DNA of 7,441 nucleotides from Gemmatimonadota bacterium (lineage in GTDB: Bacteria > Gemmatimonadota > Gemmatimonadetes > Gemmatimonadales > Gemmatimonadaceae), in the NCBI GenBank assembly GCA_028287205.1, contig JAQBQC010000332.1, positions 1-7,441 of the forward strand, given 5' to 3'. Under the pieces are notes generated by a model that saw only the letters and a program-made list of their open reading frames with translations, was not told the origin of the DNA and searched no databases. Position numbers and translations under genes: made by a program. Of the stretch, positions 5,047 to 7,441 are shown piece after piece (the first letter of the stretch is position 1; every line of letters starts with the position of its first letter).

Positions 5047-6651
5047 ATGAGCTCTGGCCTACAGGTGATGCCCGCTTCGCTCGTGGATACGCTCGCCATG
5101 CGAGAGCGTCATCGCGACTGGTACCTGCGCAACCGGGATCCGATCGCCTCGGACCGCCTGCGCTGGCGCGCCCACGCCTTTCGCCAGCTCGTGCACCTGC
5201 TGCCCGGGCAGAGCATTCTCGAGCTCGGGTGCGGCGAGGGCGCCTTCACGCGCCAGCTCCTCTATGTGTCACGGGGAGAGAACCCGATCACCGCGGTCAC
5301 CTTTCAATCCGATGGAACACGCCCATCGCACGACGCTCCCGTCTCCGTGTTCGTCGCTTCATCGCTCCCGGGGCCGCTGGCCGGGCGGCAGTTCGATCTC
5401 ATCGTCGGCATGGATCTGCTCGACCGTCGCACCTCCTCGGAGATGCTGCAGCATGCGTACGAGCTGCTCGCTCCGGGCGGCGAGGTAGTGTTCTTCGAGA
5501 GCAATCCGTGGAATCTGGTGCTTCGCGCGCGTCGCGCAGCGGCGCGCCTGCTCGGAAAGCGCGATCCGCGCACGCTCGTCAGCCGGCCACAACTCTACGA
5601 GCTGATGTCGGAAGTCGGCTTCATTCGCGTGTTCGCGGTGTTCACCGATTTCGTCTACGCGCCACTCACGCGCCGGCTGGTCTGGCTGCTGCGCAATCTC
5701 TCGATCGTGCTCGAGAACACCCCTGGCGTACGCACGCTCGCGGGAGCAATTCTGGTTCACGCGCAGAAACCGCCACGTGCGCTCGCGCGCCCGTCATCCT
5801 CGCTGGGCGAGCACGCCGAATTGCACCATGCCCTCTCCGTGGTCATACCGTGCCACAACGAAGAAATGAACGTTCGTCCGCTGGTGACGCGACTGCGCCA
5901 GCTCTACGATGAATATCTGCACGAAGTCATTCTGGTCGATGACAACAGCACCGACGGCACGAGGGAAATAATGCGGGAGCTCGCGGCTGAGGATCCTCGA
6001 GTGCGCACGCTGTTCCGTGCACCCCCCAACGGTGTCGGGCGCGCACTCGCCGACGGGTACCGCGTAGCGACCGGACGCTACATCCTGTCGATGGACTGCG
6101 ATTTCCAACATCTCCTTCCGGAGATTCGTGACCTCTTCGATGCGGCAGTCGAGGGTTTCGACGTGGTGGTGGGGAGTCGTTTTTCCCGGCACAGCGTGCT
6201 GCTCAACTATCCATTTCAGAAGGTCATTGCGAACCGCAGCTTTCACACGATTGCGCAGCTGGTGCTGCGCCGCCGCTTTCGCGATCTCACGAACAACCTC
6301 AAGCTGATCCGCCGCGAAGTCGTCGAACGGCTCATACTCACGGAGCCCGGCTTCGCGGTTAACGCGGAGACGGGACTGCAGCCGCTCATCATGGGATATC
6401 GCGTGGCCGAGGTGCCCATCTCGTGGATCAATCGCGCACCGGACATGGGCTCGTCGTCGTTTCGGTTGATGCGCGTGGGTGGCGGATACTGGCGCGTATT
6501 GCGCAGACTCTGGCGTCGCGCCACCATGGGCGGCGGCGCGTACGCCGCCCTCGAGGTAGGGCGGGGCGAGAGCACCACCTGGCTCCGCGCGGAACGCCTC
6601 GCTCCAAACGCGGCTACCGTTGCGGGCAACGGCGCCGAGAGAGCTCCGTGA
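5047..6651 (+). CDS. Bifunctional class I SAM methyltransferase / GT2 family glycosyltransferase
   Basis: A 534-residue soluble or membrane-peripheral fusion. Residues ~40-240 form a SAM-dependent methyltransferase: motif I ILELGCGEGAF (57-67), DLIVGMDLLD (117-126) as the strand-4 region, and LAPGGEVVFFE (141-151) as the post-motif. A linker of about 20 residues follows. Residues ~263-490 form a GT-A glycosyltransferase of the polyprenol-phosphate mannosyl/glucosyl (DPM1-like) kind: SVVIPCHNEE (264-273), VILVDDNSTDGT (294-305), the metal-binding D350-C-D352, VVGSRF, DLTNNLKLIRREVV and FAVNAETGLQPLIMGYRVAEVPI. No C-terminal membrane pair is seen. It presumably moves a sugar from a nucleotide donor to a polyprenol phosphate, while the methyltransferase acts on the same or a related sugar or lipid; that substrate is inferred. 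ATG 5047 is chosen, though ATG 5068 is an in-frame alternative, and neither has a strong ribosome site. Its stop overlaps the next gene (GTGA). Confidence 0.9.
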   Translation: MSSGLQVMPASLVDTLAMRERHRDWYLRNRDPIASDRLRWRAHAFRQLVHLLPGQSILELGCGEGAFTRQLLYVSRGENPITAVTFQSDGTRPSHDAPVSVFVASSLPGPLAGRQFDLIVGMDLLDRRTSSEMLQHAYELLAPGGEVVFFESNPWNLVLRARRAAARLLGKRDPRTLVSRPQLYELMSEVGFIRVFAVFTDFVYAPLTRRLVWLLRNLSIVLENTPGVRTLAGAILVHAQKPPRALARPSSSLGEHAELHHALSVVIPCHNEEMNVRPLVTRLRQLYDEYLHEVILVDDNSTDGTREIMRELAAEDPRVRTLFRAPPNGVGRALADGYRVATGRYILSMDCDFQHLLPEIRDLFDAAVEGFDVVVGSRFSRHSVLLNYPFQKVIANRSFHTIAQLVLRRRFRDLTNNLKLIRREVVERLILTEPGFAVNAETGLQPLIMGYRVAEVPISWINRAPDMGSSSFRLMRVGGGYWRVLRRLWRRATMGGGAYAALEVGRGESTTWLRAERLAPNAATVAGNGAERAP

Positions 6652-7441
6652 GCGCGGCGCCTGCCGCCTCCGCCGATGCCGTCGCGCGTCCCGCTGGCGC
6701 TCTCGCCTCCTCCGATCGCGTTGCACGCGCGTTCGTCTGGAGCACATGGGCGCTCATGGTCGCCATCGCGCTCGCGTGCATCGTCCGCTACGGTCGCAAC
6801 ATCCCACTCGCGGAAGACTTGTTGATGGTGCCGCCGATGACGGGACACGAGTCGAATCTCGCGTCGTGGCTCTGGGCGCAGAACAACGAGCACCGGGTGC
6901 CCCTGCCAAAACTCATTCTGCTCGGCGTGCTCGGCGCGACGCACGATTTCCGCGCGGGGATGGTGCTCAACGTGCTGTCGCTGGCTGCGCTCGCCGCGGC
7001 CATGATGCTTACCGCACGGTACCTTCGCGGAGAGGTCACGCGGGCCACGGACGCCTTCTTTCCGCTCGCGCTGCTGCACCTCGGAGACTGGGAAAATCTC
7101 GTGTGGGCGTGGCAGTTCCAGTTCGTGTCGTCGGCGGTGCTCATCTGCACGTTGATGCTCGTCGTCGCGCGACAGCGCGACGCGCCCACCATGCGACAGT
7201 CCGTCGTCGGCGCTGTGAGTCTCGTGCTGCTCCCCTTGACCGGCGCGAGCGGGCTCGTGTTCGCGCTCGCGCTCGCACCGTGGGCCGCGTGGGCGGGGCT
7301 CGCGCAGCTGCGCGCCTCGCGCGGAGCGGAGTCGCCGTCGACGCGGGGGGCGCTCCTCCTCGCCGCAGCGATCGCTGCGCCGATCCTCGTGGGCGTGTAT
7401 TTCATCGGCTATGTGAAGCCCTGGTGGAATCCGCCGAATCC
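6648..7441 (+). CDS. Polytopic membrane protein, probable GT-C-type glycosyltransferase, 3'-partial
   Basis: Starting at GTG 6648 in the GTGA overlap with the fusion enzyme, an open frame runs off the window edge: 264 residues visible, no stop. After a short Ala-rich N-terminus come hydrophobic helices at about 29-47, 86-98, 100-121, 154-172, 187-211 and 232-252. The first periplasmic loop begins with the acidic pair E56-D57 and contains WLWAQNNEHRVPLPKL (74-89). A later segment reads LGDWENLVWAWQFQF. An acidic pair right after the first helix is the hallmark of GT-C enzymes that take sugars from polyprenol-phosphate donors, and the partner gene encodes a polyprenol-phosphate-type GT2. The family name is uncertain: I recognise the overall pattern but not a named subfamily. 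The C-terminal part, where a second domain would lie, is not in view. Co-translation with the fusion enzyme is likely. Confidence 0.75.
   Translation, partial: MSAAPAASADAVARPAGALASSDRVARAFVWSTWALMVAIALACIVRYGRNIPLAEDLLMVPPMTGHESNLASWLWAQNNEHRVPLPKLILLGVLGATHDFRAGMVLNVLSLAALAAAMMLTARYLRGEVTRATDAFFPLALLHLGDWENLVWAWQFQFVSSAVLICTLMLVVARQRDAPTMRQSVVGAVSLVLLPLTGASGLVFALALAPWAAWAGLAQLRASRGAESPSTRGALLLAAAIAAPILVGVYFIGYVKPWWNPPN

Noticed and set aside
4545..5099. 184-codon minus-strand frame in the gap before the fusion gene
   Set aside because: Arg-rich composition, no motif, and overlaps the start of a real gene; the plus-strand frame at 4731-5018 looks more like coding DNA.
5794..6747. 317-codon and neighbouring minus-strand frames over the glycosyltransferase
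   Set aside because: Antisense shadows with Arg/His-heavy composition, opposite a gene with intact catalytic motifs.
6788..7405. 205-codon minus-strand frame near the right edge
   Set aside because: It is antisense to the open membrane-protein frame, whose hydrophobic helices and GTGA coupling are much better support.
1..7441. CRISPR array, tRNA, rRNA, insertion sequence or phage genes
   Set aside because: I saw no regularly spaced repeats, no tRNA-like cloverleaf, no rRNA core motifs and no transposase or integrase motifs on either strand.

Overview
The window is GC-rich DNA, apart from one AT-rich island, with tightly packed genes that often overlap as GTGA. It comes from a Gram-negative-type bacterium with type IV pili. 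The PilX-like protein and the methyltransferase-glycosyltransferase fusion resemble what I would expect in Gemmatimonadota, but the assignment is an inference and the sequence alone does not prove it.

Layout. (1) 1-617: the C-terminal three quarters of a non-heme chloroperoxidase-like alpha/beta hydrolase, plus strand, cut by the window edge. (2) About 680-978: on the minus strand and convergent with it, the last ~100 codons of a luciferase-like flavin/F420 monooxygenase, with no N-terminal part and with an apparent one-base frameshift near 914, so a gene remnant. (3) 1130-1227: a class I cyclic di-GMP riboswitch aptamer (GEMM-I) on the plus strand. The G, A and C positions that contact the ligand in the Vibrio Vc2 aptamer are all present. 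A ~220-nt leader follows, containing an 8-nt repeat of the P1 3' strand, an AT-rich island and a sigma-54-like -24/-12 element. (4) 1448-4406: four consecutive genes for prepilin-like proteins (GspH/FimT, PilV-like, PilW-like, PilX-like), nearly contiguous and evidently one operon. (5) 4407-5046: a poorly coding gap with a possible terminator hairpin, a very GC-rich alternating inverted-repeat block, and a 95-codon coding-like fragment at 4731-5018 that may be the end of a frameshifted secreted protein. (6) 5047-6651: a single-chain fusion of a class I SAM methyltransferase and a GT2 polyprenol-phosphate-type glycosyltransferase. It overlaps (GTGA) a polytopic membrane protein (6648 to the edge) that looks like a GT-C-type glycosyltransferase.

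How it fits together. The central story is a second-messenger-controlled surface structure. The minor pilins and PilX-like protein should prime or decorate a type IV pilus or related pseudopilus, and the riboswitch in their leader would tie their expression to cellular c-di-GMP. The two last genes form a plausible lipid-linked sugar pair: a cytoplasmic GT2 loads a polyprenol carrier and a membrane enzyme uses it on the other face. Whether those sugars go onto the envelope or onto the pilins cannot be told from this window.
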